64,000 nucleotides of DNA from the NCBI GenBank assembly GCA_043747745.1, contig JAYTOP010000025.1, positions 1-64,000 on the forward strand. Direction: 5' to 3'. The position numbers were made by a program, and so were the translations under genes. This document shows positions 34,978-44,323 of this stretch, piece by piece. Position 1 is the stretch's first letter. Every line of letters begins with the position of its first letter. The stretch is from SZAS-103 sp043747745 (GTDB lineage Bacteria; Pseudomonadota; Gammaproteobacteria; Xanthomonadales; Xanthomonadaceae). Under the pieces are notes generated by a model. It had not been told where the DNA came from, did not search any database, and saw only the letters and a program-made list of their open reading frames with translations.

Positions 34978-36992
34978 ACGCTGCGATCGCGCTGGGCGAG
35001 CGCGCGCCGCGCGGCTGCTGCAAGTTGTTCGCGGCGGAACGGCTTGCGCAGCAACTCGAACCGGTTGCCGTCGGATGGCCCGGGACGTGTGAGCGAATCC
35101 TCGTAACCGGACGTCAGCAGCACCGCGAGGTCAGGGCGCAGCCGCAATGCCGCCTGGGCGAGTTCATTGCCGTCGAGTCCCTTGCCGAGCATCACGTCGC
35201 TGAAGAGCAGGGAGATGCTGCCATCGTGGTCGTCTTCCAGTTGCCGCAGCGCTTGCTCGGCATCGCCGACGGCGTGGACGCGATAGTCCAGCGAGCGCAG
35301 AAAGGCCGCTGAAATGCTGCGCACGGCAGGCTCGTCCTCGACGACCAGGACGGTTTCGCCAGCTCCCGTGCTGGCGGTGTTCGCGGTGGGCGCGGATGCT
35401 TCGCGCGATGCCGTCGCAACGGGCAGGTACAGGTCGACGCGTGTGCCGTATCCCAGTTCGCTGTCGATATGCAGGCAGCCGCCGCTCTGCCTCACGAACC
35501 CATACACCATGCTCAGGCCGAGGCCGCTGCCGCGCCCGACATCCTTGGTGGTGAAGAACGGCTCGACCGCGCGCGCCAGCGTTTCCTCGTTCATGCCATG
35601 ACCGGTGTCGGCGACTGAAAACACGACGTAATCGCCTGCGGCCAGTTCCGGCAAGGCTTCGCTCGAAGCGACCCGGCATTCCCTGGCCGATAGCTTCAGC
35701 TCGCCTCCGCGTGGCATCGCATCGCGCGCATTCAGCGCGAGGTTCACCAGCGCCGTGTCCAGTTGCGCCGTGTCGGCGTAGGCGTTCGCAATGTCCGCGT
35801 CGCATTCCACCTCGATCCGGATCGATTCGCCCAGCGTCCGCCGCAGCATCAATTCCAGATCGCGCAGCAGGGCGGGTGCATCGACCGCCTGTGGGTTCAG
35901 GCGCTGGCGGCGCGCGAACGCGAGCAGTTTCGAGGTGAGTTCTGCACCGCGTCTGACCGAGCGCAGCGCGCTGGCGATGTGTTCCGACGCTTCCGGGCCT
36001 TGCGGATATTCCAGTTCGAGCAATTGCAGGCTGCCGGACATGATCGTGAGCAGGTTGTTGAAGTCGTGCGCGATGCCGCCCGTCAATTGGCCAATCGCCT
36101 CCAGCCGCTGCGAATGCGCGAGCTGTTCTTCGGTGCGTCGCCGCTGCATCAACGCGGCGAGCAGGTGCGCGACCGACTGCAACAGGTGCAGCGCATCGTG
36201 GTCAAAGCGGTGCGGCTGGCGCGATAGAGCGATCAGCGCTCCCATCGGCCGGTCGCGGTCTAGCAGGGGAATCACTACGCCACTGCGCGCATCGTTGCCC
36301 AGCGGAATCAGGGTCGAATCGCTGCCCAGAGGTGCGGTGTCCGCCACGCCGAGCGCTCCGCCACTCGCCAGCGCCTGCCAGATCGGGGAATTGAGGGGAC
36401 TCAATGCCCGCTCCAACTCGTGCCAGTTCTCCTGTGGGCCGGATGCGGCGCGAATCTCGATGCCATCGCCTGCGGGACGCACGAATCCCAAAGCCACGGT
36501 TTCCACTCCGAGCGTCTCGGCCAGCAACGCCGGAACGACCTGGATCACGTTTTCGTCGTCCGCGGATTCCAGAGCGAGTTGGCCGATGCGGGCGACGAGC
36601 GTGTCGTAGCGTGCGCGAACCAGCGCCTGCCGCACGCGCTGGGTTTCGGAGACGTCGCGAATGGAGGCGAGATAGCGGGTTTCGCCGCCGCCATCAATGG
36701 GGCTGAGCGCGATCTCGACAGGAAACTGCTGGCCATCCAGGCGTTGCCCGGTCAGCGCCTGGCCGGTATCGCCCATTGGGCGAATGCGCGGATTGGCCAT
36801 ATACTGAGGCTGGTACGCGCGATGGCGATCGCGCACGCCTTCCGGCATCAGTGCCTCGACGCGAAGTCCCACCAGTCCGGCAGGCGGATATCCAAACAGG
36901 CGCTCCGCTTGCGCGTTCGCAACCGCGATGCAGCCATCCTTGCCGACCACGATCAACGCGTCGGGGACACTGTTGAATAGTTCCGAGAACAT
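34974..36992 (-). CDS. Hybrid sensor histidine kinase (PAS-GAF-HisKA-HATPase-REC)
   Basis: This 672-aa hybrid kinase has no membrane segments, so it is probably cytoplasmic. A PAS domain (residues ~1-120, DALIVVGKDGCIAVANAQAE) comes first, then a GAF domain (~128-285). The dimerisation helix has GGIAHDFNNLLTI, with the phospho-accepting His309. The HATPase has NLALNARDAM (N box), VADTGHGMNEETL and GRGSGLGLSMVYGFV. A receiver domain occupies ~550-672 (VLVVEDEPAVRS, phospho-acceptor in LLFSDVMLGKG, KPF). It lies 6 bp downstream of the OmpR-type regulator in the same orientation, forming a two-component pair. PAS plus GAF suggests a redox or small-molecule signal; its ligand is unknown. Confidence 0.9.
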   Translation of the reverse strand: MFSELFNSVPDALIVVGKDGCIAVANAQAERLFGYPPAGLVGLRVEALMPEGVRDRHRAYQPQYMANPRIRPMGDTGQALTGQRLDGQQFPVEIALSPIDGGGETRYLASIRDVSETQRVRQALVRARYDTLVARIGQLALESADDENVIQVVPALLAETLGVETVALGFVRPAGDGIEIRAASGPQENWHELERALSPLNSPIWQALASGGALGVADTAPLGSDSTLIPLGNDARSGVVIPLLDRDRPMGALIALSRQPHRFDHDALHLLQSVAHLLAALMQRRRTEEQLAHSQRLEAIGQLTGGIAHDFNNLLTIMSGSLQLLELEYPQGPEASEHIASALRSVRRGAELTSKLLAFARRQRLNPQAVDAPALLRDLELMLRRTLGESIRIEVECDADIANAYADTAQLDTALVNLALNARDAMPRGGELKLSARECRVASSEALPELAAGDYVVFSVADTGHGMNEETLARAVEPFFTTKDVGRGSGLGLSMVYGFVRQSGGCLHIDSELGYGTRVDLYLPVATASREASAPTANTASTGAGETVLVVEDEPAVRSISAAFLRSLDYRVHAVGDAEQALRQLEDDHDGSISLLFSDVMLGKGLDGNELAQAALRLRPDLAVLLTSGYEDSLTRPGPSDGNRFELLRKPFRREQLAAAARRALAQRDRSV

Positions 36993-36998
36993 GCCGGC

Positions 36999-37742
36999 TC
37001 AGCCCTGCCTGACAGCAGCGGCGAACACGTAGCCTGCCCCGCGCACCGACTGGATCAGCCGGGGACAGGTTGCGTCGATTTCGATCTTGCGGCGCAGGCG
37101 GCCGATCTGGACGTCGATCGCGCGATCGAATGGTCCCGCATCGCGGCCGTGCATGCAGTTCATCAGCTGGTCGCGGGTAAGGATCTGATTTGGGCGTTCC
37201 AGCATGGCCAGCAGCAGTTCGAACTCGCCGCTGGTGAGCGCGATCTCGCGGGCTGCGCGGTCGGTCAGTCGCCGCGACGATGGGTCGAGATGCATGCCGT
37301 CGAATCGGAATCCATGGTCGTATAGGGCGACGTCCTGAGTCGGTGCCGGGCGTGAGCGGCGCAGTACCGAGCGGACGCGCGCCAGCAATTCGCGCAGGTC
37401 GAACGGCTTGGTGACGTAGTCGTCGGCACCGAGTTCGAGACCCACCACGCGTTCGACCGACTCGCCCCGACCGCTGACCACGATCACCGGCCCGCGCCAA
37501 CCGTTTTGCAGATAGCGCAGCAGGGACAGTCCATCCTCGTCGGGCAGGCCGAGATCGAGCAGGATCAGGTCGATGGAATGTTGGGACAGGAACGCACGCA
37601 ATTGCGCACCACTGGCGACCGTACTGGTCCTGCATCCGTTTCCGCCCAGATAGCGGGAGAGCAGGGCGGCGATCTCCGCATCGTCGTCCACGATGAGCAC
37701 GTGCGGTAGCGATGCGCTTGTCGTCGTGTCTGTTGCCTGCAT
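36999..37742 (-). CDS. OmpR/PhoB-family response regulator
   Basis: This 247-aa protein has a receiver domain (residues ~14-125). VLIVDDDAEIAAL carries the acidic pocket, D63 in LILLDLGLPDEDG is the phosphorylation site, VVSGRG carries the switch residue and VTKPFDLRELLARV the lysine. A C-terminal winged helix follows (~150-240; ALTSGEFELLLAMLERPNQI, FDRAIDVQIGRLRRKIE, IQSVRGAGYVFAA), typical of the OmpR family. The ATG at 37742 is chosen; one at 37778 would add a short leader. It is upstream of the hybrid kinase gene with six bases between them, and is probably phosphorylated by it. Confidence 0.92.
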   Translation of the reverse strand: MQATDTTTSASLPHVLIVDDDAEIAALLSRYLGGNGCRTSTVASGAQLRAFLSQHSIDLILLDLGLPDEDGLSLLRYLQNGWRGPVIVVSGRGESVERVVGLELGADDYVTKPFDLRELLARVRSVLRRSRPAPTQDVALYDHGFRFDGMHLDPSSRRLTDRAAREIALTSGEFELLLAMLERPNQILTRDQLMNCMHGRDAGPFDRAIDVQIGRLRRKIEIDATCPRLIQSVRGAGYVFAAAVRQG

Positions 37743-37974
37743 CGTGATGCCCGCTGCCGATCCATGGCTAGGGTACAACGCGTCAACCCGGGATCACAGC
37801 GCACCAAATTGGCCTCGCATCGCTAAGGCTTCCGCATGCACGATTGCGGGTTGCCCCGAAGCTCCATGCGACACGACCGAAGTTGACAAGGGTCAACGCT
37901 ATGGCGGTCAGGGTCTTGCCCTCGCGTACGTCGTCTGGCCACACTCGCAGCAGGTTTTCATCTTTCTCTTCCGG
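37743..37974. other. Divergent regulatory region
   Basis: These 232 bp lie between the response regulator (minus) and the DUF4010 gene (plus). The only recognisable element is a perfect FNR box at 37883-37896. No gene is supported here. Confidence 0.5.
37883..37896. promoter_or_regulatory. FNR/ANR box upstream of the MgtC/DUF4010 gene
   Basis: TTGACAAGGGTCAA is a perfect match, 78 bp from the ATG at 37975 and 140 bp from the response regulator start on the other strand. Confidence 0.78.
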
Positions 37975-39246
37975 ATGCGTTTCCCGATGGCGTTGCTGCC
38001 CGACGAGATCACCGGCTTGTGCATCGCGCTCGGCATCGGCCTGCTGATCGGCGTCGAGCGTGAACGCGCGAAAGGCAGCGGACCGGATCGAGCGCCTGGG
38101 GGAATCCGCACGTTCACCTTGCTTGGACTGCTCGGCGCGCTCGGCTACCTCATCGGCGATGTCGGCGTGCTTGTGGCTGGACTCTTCGTCGCGCTCGCGG
38201 TGGTGGCCAGCTACCTGCGCACGCGCACCAGCGATCCGGGACTCACGACGGAAGTGGCGATGCTGGTGACATTCGCACTCGGCGTGCTGGCAATGCGGGT
38301 CGCGCCTGTCGCTGCCGGGATGGGCGTGCTGGTGGCGCTCGTGCTCGTCGCGAAGTCGCGGATGCACCGGTTCACGCGACAGCTGCTGACTGCGCAGGAG
38401 ATGCACGATCTGCTGCTGCTCGCCGCTGCCGCATTCGTGGTGCTGCCGCTGTTGCCCGATCGATCCATCGACCCATGGGGCGCGATCAACCCGCACAGGC
38501 TCTGGCTGCTCGTGGTCGCGGTGATGGCGGTGAGTTCGGTTGCATACGTGGCGTTACGTGCTTTCGGATCGCGGCTGGGACTCGCGCTGGCAGGACTTGC
38601 TGGCGGCTTCGTGTCCAGTACCGCAACCATCGCAGCAATGGGCGATGGCGCCAGGGCCAATCCGCAGTCGAACGCTGCGTTCGCCAGCGCGGGCCTGCTC
38701 TCGAATGTGGCCACCATCATCCAGATGGTGGTCGTGCTCGGGACGCTGTCGCCGGAACTGCTCAGACGCGCCGCCTGGCCACTGGCGGCTGCTGGCGTCG
38801 TGGCGGCCGGTGCTGCGGTGGTCGCCAGCTGGAAAGCTTTTTCGATATCCGGCGACAGCCCCGACATGGCGGGCAAACGGCCATTTGAACCGAAGCGCGT
38901 GCTCGGGTTCGTTGCGATCCTGACGGTGATCCTGCTGTTCGCCGCGATCATGCGGCATTGGCTTGGCAGCGCCAGCCTGCCATGGGTGCTCGCCGCATCG
39001 GGCCTGGCGGACGTCCACGCGGCAGCAGCATCGGCCGCGCAGATGGTCGCGACAGGGCAGGTGCGCGTCGAGCCAGCGCTGATCGCGATCCTGGCTGCGA
39101 TGACCACCAATTCATTGGGCAAGTGCCTGATGGCCGCTGCGCGTGGAGGGTGGCCCTATGCATCGCGCGTGATCCCGGGCATCGTGCTGATGATGGTCGC
39201 GTTCGCGGTCGCGATGGCATTGACGCAACCGGCGCAATTGCCATGA
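37975..39246 (+). CDS. MgtC/SapB plus DUF4010 inner-membrane protein
   Basis: This 423-aa polytopic membrane protein has an N-terminal MgtC/SapB-like part: ITGLCIALGIGLLIGVERER, PGGIRTFTLLGLLGALGYLI, TEVAMLVTFALGVLAMRVAP. The C-terminal DUF4010 part has ALAGLAGGFVSSTATIAAMG, AFASAGLLSNVATIIQMVVV, SGLADVHAAAASAAQMVATG and LAAMTTNSLGKCLMAAARG. About 11-12 hydrophobic segments are visible. The conserved acidic, Arg and Asn residues inside the membrane suggest transport, but no substrate is established for the family. ATGs at 37975 and 37987 are both possible starts. Control by the upstream FNR box is likely. Confidence 0.85.
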   Translation: MRFPMALLPDEITGLCIALGIGLLIGVERERAKGSGPDRAPGGIRTFTLLGLLGALGYLIGDVGVLVAGLFVALAVVASYLRTRTSDPGLTTEVAMLVTFALGVLAMRVAPVAAGMGVLVALVLVAKSRMHRFTRQLLTAQEMHDLLLLAAAAFVVLPLLPDRSIDPWGAINPHRLWLLVVAVMAVSSVAYVALRAFGSRLGLALAGLAGGFVSSTATIAAMGDGARANPQSNAAFASAGLLSNVATIIQMVVVLGTLSPELLRRAAWPLAAAGVVAAGAAVVASWKAFSISGDSPDMAGKRPFEPKRVLGFVAILTVILLFAAIMRHWLGSASLPWVLAASGLADVHAAAASAAQMVATGQVRVEPALIAILAAMTTNSLGKCLMAAARGGWPYASRVIPGIVLMMVAFAVAMALTQPAQLP

Positions 39247-39343
39247 GACCGGTTTCGACGAGGCCTGCATTCTTCCTCGAATACGTCCCGTCCATGCGCT
39301 CGGCGTCTTGGCGGGCGCCCCATGCCAACCTGGATGCGCGTCG

Positions 39344-40216
39344 ATGAATCATGTTGCCCACAATCTGCTGCGAATGATGCGTGCCGGCATCGACACCTAC
39401 CAGCAATCCGTCGTCTACATGCACCGCGATTGCGAGGTCTGCCGTTCGGAGGGATTCTCGGCTTTCACCCGCGTAATGGTTCGCAGTGGTGGGCGCGAAC
39501 TGGTCGCCGAACTCAAGGTCGTCAACGACAACCGTTTCGGGCTCGACGTGGCCGCGTTGTCGGAGGTCGGCTGGGACTCGCTCCAGCCAGGCCCCGACGC
39601 CTGGGCCAGCTTCAGTCATCCGGAACCCCCGGCTTCGACACCGGCGCTCGACAAGCAGCGCGTGGGGGCTGCCTGACAATCGAACGACGCCTTCGAAGAG
39701 AGTTTCGACTGGCTGGTGATCGCCGATCCCGCGCGACGGGTGGCGACGGCTCCGCTGGTGGCCGACTGGATTCGCGACAATATCCCGAACGCCATCGTGA
39801 TCGGGTCCGACGACGAGAACGGCCAATGGGTGCCCGAGATCGCCGCCCGCGCCGGTATGCCGTACCAGCTCCTGAACAAGATCCGCCGCGGCAATCGCGA
39901 TGTCGAAGTCAGCCCGCCGAACAGCGATGCCGCGCGCGGCCGTACCCCGGTCATCGTCGATGACATCGTGTCCTCCGGACGCACCGCGATCGAGACCGTG
40001 GGACAACTGAAGCGGCTGGGACTGCCGGCGGCTTTCGTAGCAATCCACGCAGTCTTCGCGCAGGACGCCTGGGAGCAACTGCTCGCAGCCGGTGCGACGC
40101 GCGTGGTCAGCACCGATTCGATCCCGCATGGTTCCAATGCCATCTCCATCGCCGGATTGCTCGTCAAGGCCATCACCGAATTGCTTGACGACAGCGATCT
40201 GAAGCACGCACCCTGA
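39344..40216 (+). pseudogene. Deletion fusion of a thymidine-phosphorylase-like N-terminus and a PRPP-synthetase C-terminus, with an in-frame TGA
   Basis: The frame from the ATG at 39344 begins like the thymidine/AMP-phosphorylase-like proteins (RAGIDTYQQSVVYMHRDCEVC, RSEGFSAFTRVMVRSGGREL, VAELKVVNDNRFGLDVAALS). It stops at a TGA (39674-39676) after 110 codons. The same frame resumes at once as the C-terminal part of ribose-phosphate pyrophosphokinase: FDWLVIADP, ADWIRDNIPNAIVIGSDDEN, QWVPEIAARAGMPYQLLNK, and the PRPP loop VIVDDIVSSGRTAIETV, ending at 40216. The phosphorylase catalytic domains and the ATP-binding N-terminus of the synthetase are missing. These genes often sit side by side in low-oxygen gene clusters, so one deletion would produce this join. 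A GTG at 39716 could start the second half alone. Confidence 0.72.
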
Positions 40217-40530
40217 GCAACCCACCGGTTGCGTATTGCTGCAACGGGTCGTTCGAACCGCACCGTTGCCAGAGATCTCGTCAGCGCCTTTTCCCCGTCG
40301 AAAACGAACATCCGGAATGTCCGTGCGATAGAGTACAGACGGCTCGGTCGACGCAGGGACACGATCTCCTGTCATCATGGGAAACTCGAAGTCGTGATCG
40401 CGATTTGCCGTTCCTTCGCTGTTCGGGTCGGACGTGTGTGCCGATCTACGATGGCGGAGTTGATCCAGATCAATATCGTTTGCCATCGCCGCGGGCAGGA
40501 TTGTCGTGCCTCTAACGCAGGAATTGTGGC
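40217..40530. other. Intergenic region before the second GNAT
   Basis: These 314 bp contain no supported gene. The recognisable element is a perfect FNR box at 40460-40473. The rest shows no clear terminator or repeat. Confidence 0.55.
40460..40473. promoter_or_regulatory. FNR/ANR box upstream of the second GNAT (and possibly the cbb3 operon)
   Basis: TTGATCCAGATCAA is a perfect match, 57 bp from the GNAT ATG at 40531. This is essentially the same spacing as at its paralog (26724 box to 26667 start). Confidence 0.85.
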
Positions 40531-41085
40531 ATGGCATCCAACGAACCCGTCAAGGCATTGAAACTCGGCCCGGATCATCCGCGCTGGATCGATGTCCTGC
40601 GCGACGGCACAAAGGTCGGAATCAGGCCGGTGACGAAGCTGGACGCTGCGGCGGAGCGCGCATTCATCGAATCGCTGTCGCCCGAGGCACGGCGCTCTCG
40701 TTTCCTTGGCCAGCTGAGTCATCCCACCGGCGCGCTCATCACCCAATTCACCGACATCGACTACAACCACGATGTGGCGTTCGCGGCGGTCGTTCCCGAT
40801 GGCGAGAAGGAAAAGTTCATCGGAGTCAGCCGCTACAGCACGAACGCCGATGGATCGAGCTGCGAATGCGCGGTCACCGTGCTGGATGATTGGCACCAGA
40901 AGGGACTTGGCAGCGCGCTGATGAAACACTTGATCGAGGTCGCGCGCGCGCGCGGAATCCGCTACATGTTCTCGATCGATGCGGCCGCAAACGCGGACAT
41001 GGCCGATCTCGCGAAATACCTCGGGTTCACGCGGCGTATCGACCCGGGCGATCCGACGGATGCGATCCACAGCCTCTGGCTCTAG
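40531..41085 (+). CDS. GNAT-family N-acetyltransferase (paralog of the one at 26104)
   Basis: This 184-aa acetyltransferase has the acetyl-CoA loop VLDDWHQKGLGSALMKHLIEV at about residues 117-137. Its beginning is RPVTKLDAAAERAFIESLSP. It shares long identical stretches with the GNAT at 26104 (FLGQ, TDIDY, IGVSRYST, CECAVTV, HLIEVARA, MFSIDA/SIDS). The two form a paralogous pair, each behind its own FNR box at nearly the same distance. It is 90 bp upstream of ccoN on the same strand; no separate FNR box is visible before ccoN, so read-through transcription from this promoter may contribute to cbb3 expression. Confidence 0.86.
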   Translation: MASNEPVKALKLGPDHPRWIDVLRDGTKVGIRPVTKLDAAAERAFIESLSPEARRSRFLGQLSHPTGALITQFTDIDYNHDVAFAAVVPDGEKEKFIGVSRYSTNADGSSCECAVTVLDDWHQKGLGSALMKHLIEVARARGIRYMFSIDAAANADMADLAKYLGFTRRIDPGDPTDAIHSLWL

Positions 41086-41175
41086 CCCTGGCGACCATCG
41101 GAGTCAGCGACTCCATTCCACTATCGCTGCACGCGACCGCAACAACATGCAACGCATTTGCAAGGGATCGAACAC

Positions 41176-42621
41176 ATGGCCGCAGTAGCACCTGCAGGAA
41201 CCTACAACGACAAGGTCGTGCGCCAGTTCACGGCGATGACCGTGGTCTGGGGCGTGGTCGGCATGCTGGTCGGCGTGTACATCGCCGCCGAGCTTTACTG
41301 GCCGCAATTGAACATGGGCATCCCGTGGCTCAGCTACGGCAGGTTGCGGCCGCTGCATACCAACGCGGTGATCTTCGCTTTCGGCGGTTGCGGCCTGATG
41401 GGCACCAGCCTGTACGTGGTGCAACGCACCTGCCACACGCGGTTGTTCTCCGACACGCTCGCGACCTTCGTGTTCTGGGGCTGGCAGGCGGTGATCGTGG
41501 CCGCTGCCATCACCCTGCCGCTGGGGATCACCCAGGGCAAGGAATACGCCGAACTCGAATGGCCGATCGACTTGCTGATCACGATCGTCTGGGTCGCCTA
41601 TGCCGTGGTGTTTTTCGGCACGATCGCGAAGCGCAAGGTCAAGCACATCTACGTCGCGAACTGGTTCTACGCGAGCTTCATCGTTGCGGTCGCGCTGCTG
41701 CACATCGTCAACAGCATGGCGATGCCGGTGACCATGTGGAAGTCGTATTCGGCCTATACCGGCGCGGTCGATGCGATGGTGCAGTGGTGGTACGGCCACA
41801 ACGCGGTCGGCTTCTTCCTGACCGCCGGCTTCCTCGGGATGATGTACTACTTCGTGCCCAAGCAGGCCGGACGCCCGGTGTATTCGTACCGGCTTTCGAT
41901 CGTGCATTTCTGGGCGCTGATCGCGATCTACATGTGGGCCGGGCCACACCACCTGATGTTCACGGCGTTGCCCGATTGGGCGCAGTCGGTCGGTATGGTG
42001 TTCTCGCTGATCCTGCTCGCGCCGAGCTGGGGCGGGGCGATCAACGGAATGATGACGCTGTCCGGCGTCTGGCATAAGTTGCGCACCGACCCGATCCTGA
42101 AGTTCCTGATCGTCGCCATCTCGTTCTACATGATGAGCACGTTCGAGGGGCCGATGATGTCGATCAAAACGGTCAACTCCCTCTCGCACTACACCGACTG
42201 GACGATCGGCCACGTGCATGCCGGTGCGCTCGGCTGGGTGGCGATGATCACGGTCGGCTCGATCTACTCGATGTTGCCGCGCCTGCTCGGGCAGGAGCGC
42301 ATGCATTCGATCAAGGCGATCGACCTGCATTTCTGGCTGCACACGCTCGGCGTGGTGTTCTACATCTCCTCGATGTGGATCGCCGGTGTCATGCAGGGCC
42401 TGATGTGGCGCGCGACCAATCCCGACGGCACGCTGACCTACAGTTTCGTCGAGTCCCTCAACGCCACCTATCCGTACTATCTGGGACGATTGGGCGGCGG
42501 TTTGCTGGCGCTCAGCGGCATGCTGGTCATGGCCTGGAACGTGATCCGCACGTGGCAGAACGCGCCCGAATCCAAATCCATCCCGGTGCTGGCACCGGAT
42601 CTCGCATCCGCACGCGCCTGA
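41176..42621 (+). CDS. ccoN: Cytochrome cbb3 oxidase catalytic subunit I
   Basis: This is the haem-copper catalytic subunit of the high-affinity terminal oxidase (481 aa). It has about 12 membrane helices. Haem and copper ligands lie in GRLRPLHTNAVIFAFGG, WYGHNAVGFFLT, WAGPHHLMF and WTIGHVHAGALGW, the usual C-family histidine set; YGHNAVG carries the cross-linked Tyr region. The ATG at 41176 follows AAGGGA. It is the first gene of ccoNOQP, followed by ccoGHIS. Expression under low oxygen is expected. The gene itself has no adjacent FNR box, unlike most cco operons. Confidence 0.97.
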   Translation: MAAVAPAGTYNDKVVRQFTAMTVVWGVVGMLVGVYIAAELYWPQLNMGIPWLSYGRLRPLHTNAVIFAFGGCGLMGTSLYVVQRTCHTRLFSDTLATFVFWGWQAVIVAAAITLPLGITQGKEYAELEWPIDLLITIVWVAYAVVFFGTIAKRKVKHIYVANWFYASFIVAVALLHIVNSMAMPVTMWKSYSAYTGAVDAMVQWWYGHNAVGFFLTAGFLGMMYYFVPKQAGRPVYSYRLSIVHFWALIAIYMWAGPHHLMFTALPDWAQSVGMVFSLILLAPSWGGAINGMMTLSGVWHKLRTDPILKFLIVAISFYMMSTFEGPMMSIKTVNSLSHYTDWTIGHVHAGALGWVAMITVGSIYSMLPRLLGQERMHSIKAIDLHFWLHTLGVVFYISSMWIAGVMQGLMWRATNPDGTLTYSFVESLNATYPYYLGRLGGGLLALSGMLVMAWNVIRTWQNAPESKSIPVLAPDLASARA

Positions 42622-42631
42622 GACCCGACGC

Positions 42632-43246
42632 ATGAGCCATCCGCACGAAAAAATCGAAACAAACGTTGGTCTGCTGGCGGTGTTGATCGCGGTCGCGCTG
42701 TCCTTCGGCGGACTCGCGGAGATCGTCCCGCTGATGTACCAGACCGAGACGATCAAGCCGCTGCCCGGCGTGAAACCGTACCCGGCGCTGGAACTTGCAG
42801 GCCGCGATGTCTATGTCCGTGAGGGCTGCTACAACTGCCACTCGCAGATGGTGCGCACGCTGCGCTTCGAGACCGAGCGTTATGGTCACTATTCGATGGC
42901 CGGCGAATCCGTCTATGACCGCCCGTTCCAGTGGGGCAGCAAGCGCACCGGGCCGGATCTCGCGCGCGTCGGCGGCCACTATTCCGACGACTGGCACCGC
43001 GTGCACCTCAACAATCCGCGCGATGTCGTTCCCGAATCGAACATGCCTTCTTTCCCCTGGCTCGCGGAAACGCCGGTCGATGGCGTGCTGATCACGAAGA
43101 AACTCAAGACGCTCAAATTCATGGGCGATCCCTACACCGAAGCCGATATCCGTGGCGCAAGCGACGCCGTCGCCGGCAAGACCGAACTCGACGCCCTCAT
43201 CGCCTATCTGCAGGGCCTGGGCAAACACGCACCGCGAGGCAATTGA
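42632..43246 (+). CDS. ccoO: Cytochrome cbb3 oxidase mono-haem subunit II
   Basis: This is a membrane-anchored c-type cytochrome that feeds electrons to CcoN (204 aa). One N-terminal membrane anchor (GLLAVLIAVALSFGGLAEIV, about residues 13-32) precedes the haem c site CYNCHSQ at residues 66-72. A methionine ligand is likely in ESNMPSFPWL. The length is standard. It starts 10 bp after ccoN and is followed by ccoQ with only one base between. Confidence 0.96.
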   Translation: MSHPHEKIETNVGLLAVLIAVALSFGGLAEIVPLMYQTETIKPLPGVKPYPALELAGRDVYVREGCYNCHSQMVRTLRFETERYGHYSMAGESVYDRPFQWGSKRTGPDLARVGGHYSDDWHRVHLNNPRDVVPESNMPSFPWLAETPVDGVLITKKLKTLKFMGDPYTEADIRGASDAVAGKTELDALIAYLQGLGKHAPRGN

Positions 43247-43247
43247 A

Positions 43248-43400
43248 ATGATCCCGGGAATCATCACATCGGTCCTGCTGGTGTTGTTCCTCGTCGGCTG
43301 GGCCTGGGCCTGGAGTCCCAGGCGCAAGCGCGAATTCGACGAGGCCGCGCGACTGGCGCTCGAAGAGCCGTCCGACGCGACAGGGGACCAGCAGCCATGA
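43248..43400 (+). CDS. ccoQ: Cytochrome cbb3 oxidase small subunit CcoQ
   Basis: This 50-aa single-pass membrane peptide (MIPGIITSVLLVLFLVGWAW) has a basic and then acidic cytoplasmic tail (SPRRKREFDEAARLALEEPS). Its size, its position between ccoO and ccoP and the FxxAARLAL-type tail identify it as CcoQ, which stabilises the oxidase. Its stop overlaps the ccoP start by four bases (ATGA). Confidence 0.92.
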   Translation: MIPGIITSVLLVLFLVGWAWAWSPRRKREFDEAARLALEEPSDATGDQQP

Positions 43401-44323
43401 CTGCCGGATGGTCGTTCTACGTCATGTTCCTGGTCGCCCTGAACATCGGCGGCTGCGTTTGGTTGCTGTGGTGGACCGGCAGGCGCAAGCCCGGCGATCC
43501 CGCGCCGACCGACACCAGCCACGTCTGGGATGGCGACCTCACCGAATACAACAAGCCGATGCCGCGCTGGTGGATCAACCTGTTCTACCTGACCATCGTC
43601 TTCGGCATCGGATACCTGATCTATTACCCCGGCTTCGGCGCCTATGCCGGGACGTCGCAGTGGACCTCCGCGAAGCAGCACGACGCCGACAAGGCAGCCG
43701 AGGACCGCAAGCTCGATGCGGCCCTGCATTCCTATGCTGGGCAACCGATCGACGTGCTGGCGCAGGACCCGAAGGCGCTGAAACTCGGGCGCTCGATCTT
43801 CAGCAACACCTGTGCGGCCTGCCACGGATCGTCGGCGCATGGCGCGATCGGCTATCCGAACCTCAGCGACCGGACCTGGCTCTGGGGCGGTTCGCCCGAG
43901 CGCGTGCTGCAGACCGTACTGGATGGCCGTGAGAACGCGATGCCTGCCTGGGACAAGGTGCTGGCCGGGATGGGTGGCGACAACGCGGTGGTCGAAGTGG
44001 CGGCTTACGTGCGCACGCTCGGGTCGTCTGACCATTCGCTGGTGAACAACGGTCTGGCCGCTGCTGGCAAGCCGCTGTACGACGGCATCTGCACGGCCTG
44101 CCACGGTCCTGAAGGGAAGGGCAATCAGGAGATCGGCGTGCCGAATCTGGCCGACGCCGACTGGCTCTACGGCGGTAGCAACGAGGACCTGTACAAGAGC
44201 ATTTCCGGCGGTCGCCATGGCGTGATGCCTGCGCATCGCGCGCTGCTCGGCGAAACCCGCGCGCGGCTCGTCGCCGCGTATGTCTGGTCGTTGTCGAATA
44301 CACCCGCCGGCGCGACGAAATGA
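43397..44323 (+). CDS. ccoP: Cytochrome cbb3 oxidase di-haem subunit III
   Basis: This is the di-haem c-type cytochrome subunit (308 aa). An N-terminal anchor (FYVMFLVALNIGGCVWLLWW) is followed by a CcoP_N region with a second hydrophobic segment (WWINLFYLTIVFGIGYLIYY). The haem sites are CAACHGS near residues 139-145 and CTACHGP near 232-238. Methionine ligands are likely in NAMPAWDKV and GVMPAHRAL. It ends overlapping the next small gene by four bases. Confidence 0.96.
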   Translation: MTAGWSFYVMFLVALNIGGCVWLLWWTGRRKPGDPAPTDTSHVWDGDLTEYNKPMPRWWINLFYLTIVFGIGYLIYYPGFGAYAGTSQWTSAKQHDADKAAEDRKLDAALHSYAGQPIDVLAQDPKALKLGRSIFSNTCAACHGSSAHGAIGYPNLSDRTWLWGGSPERVLQTVLDGRENAMPAWDKVLAGMGGDNAVVEVAAYVRTLGSSDHSLVNNGLAAAGKPLYDGICTACHGPEGKGNQEIGVPNLADADWLYGGSNEDLYKSISGGRHGVMPAHRALLGETRARLVAAYVWSLSNTPAGATK

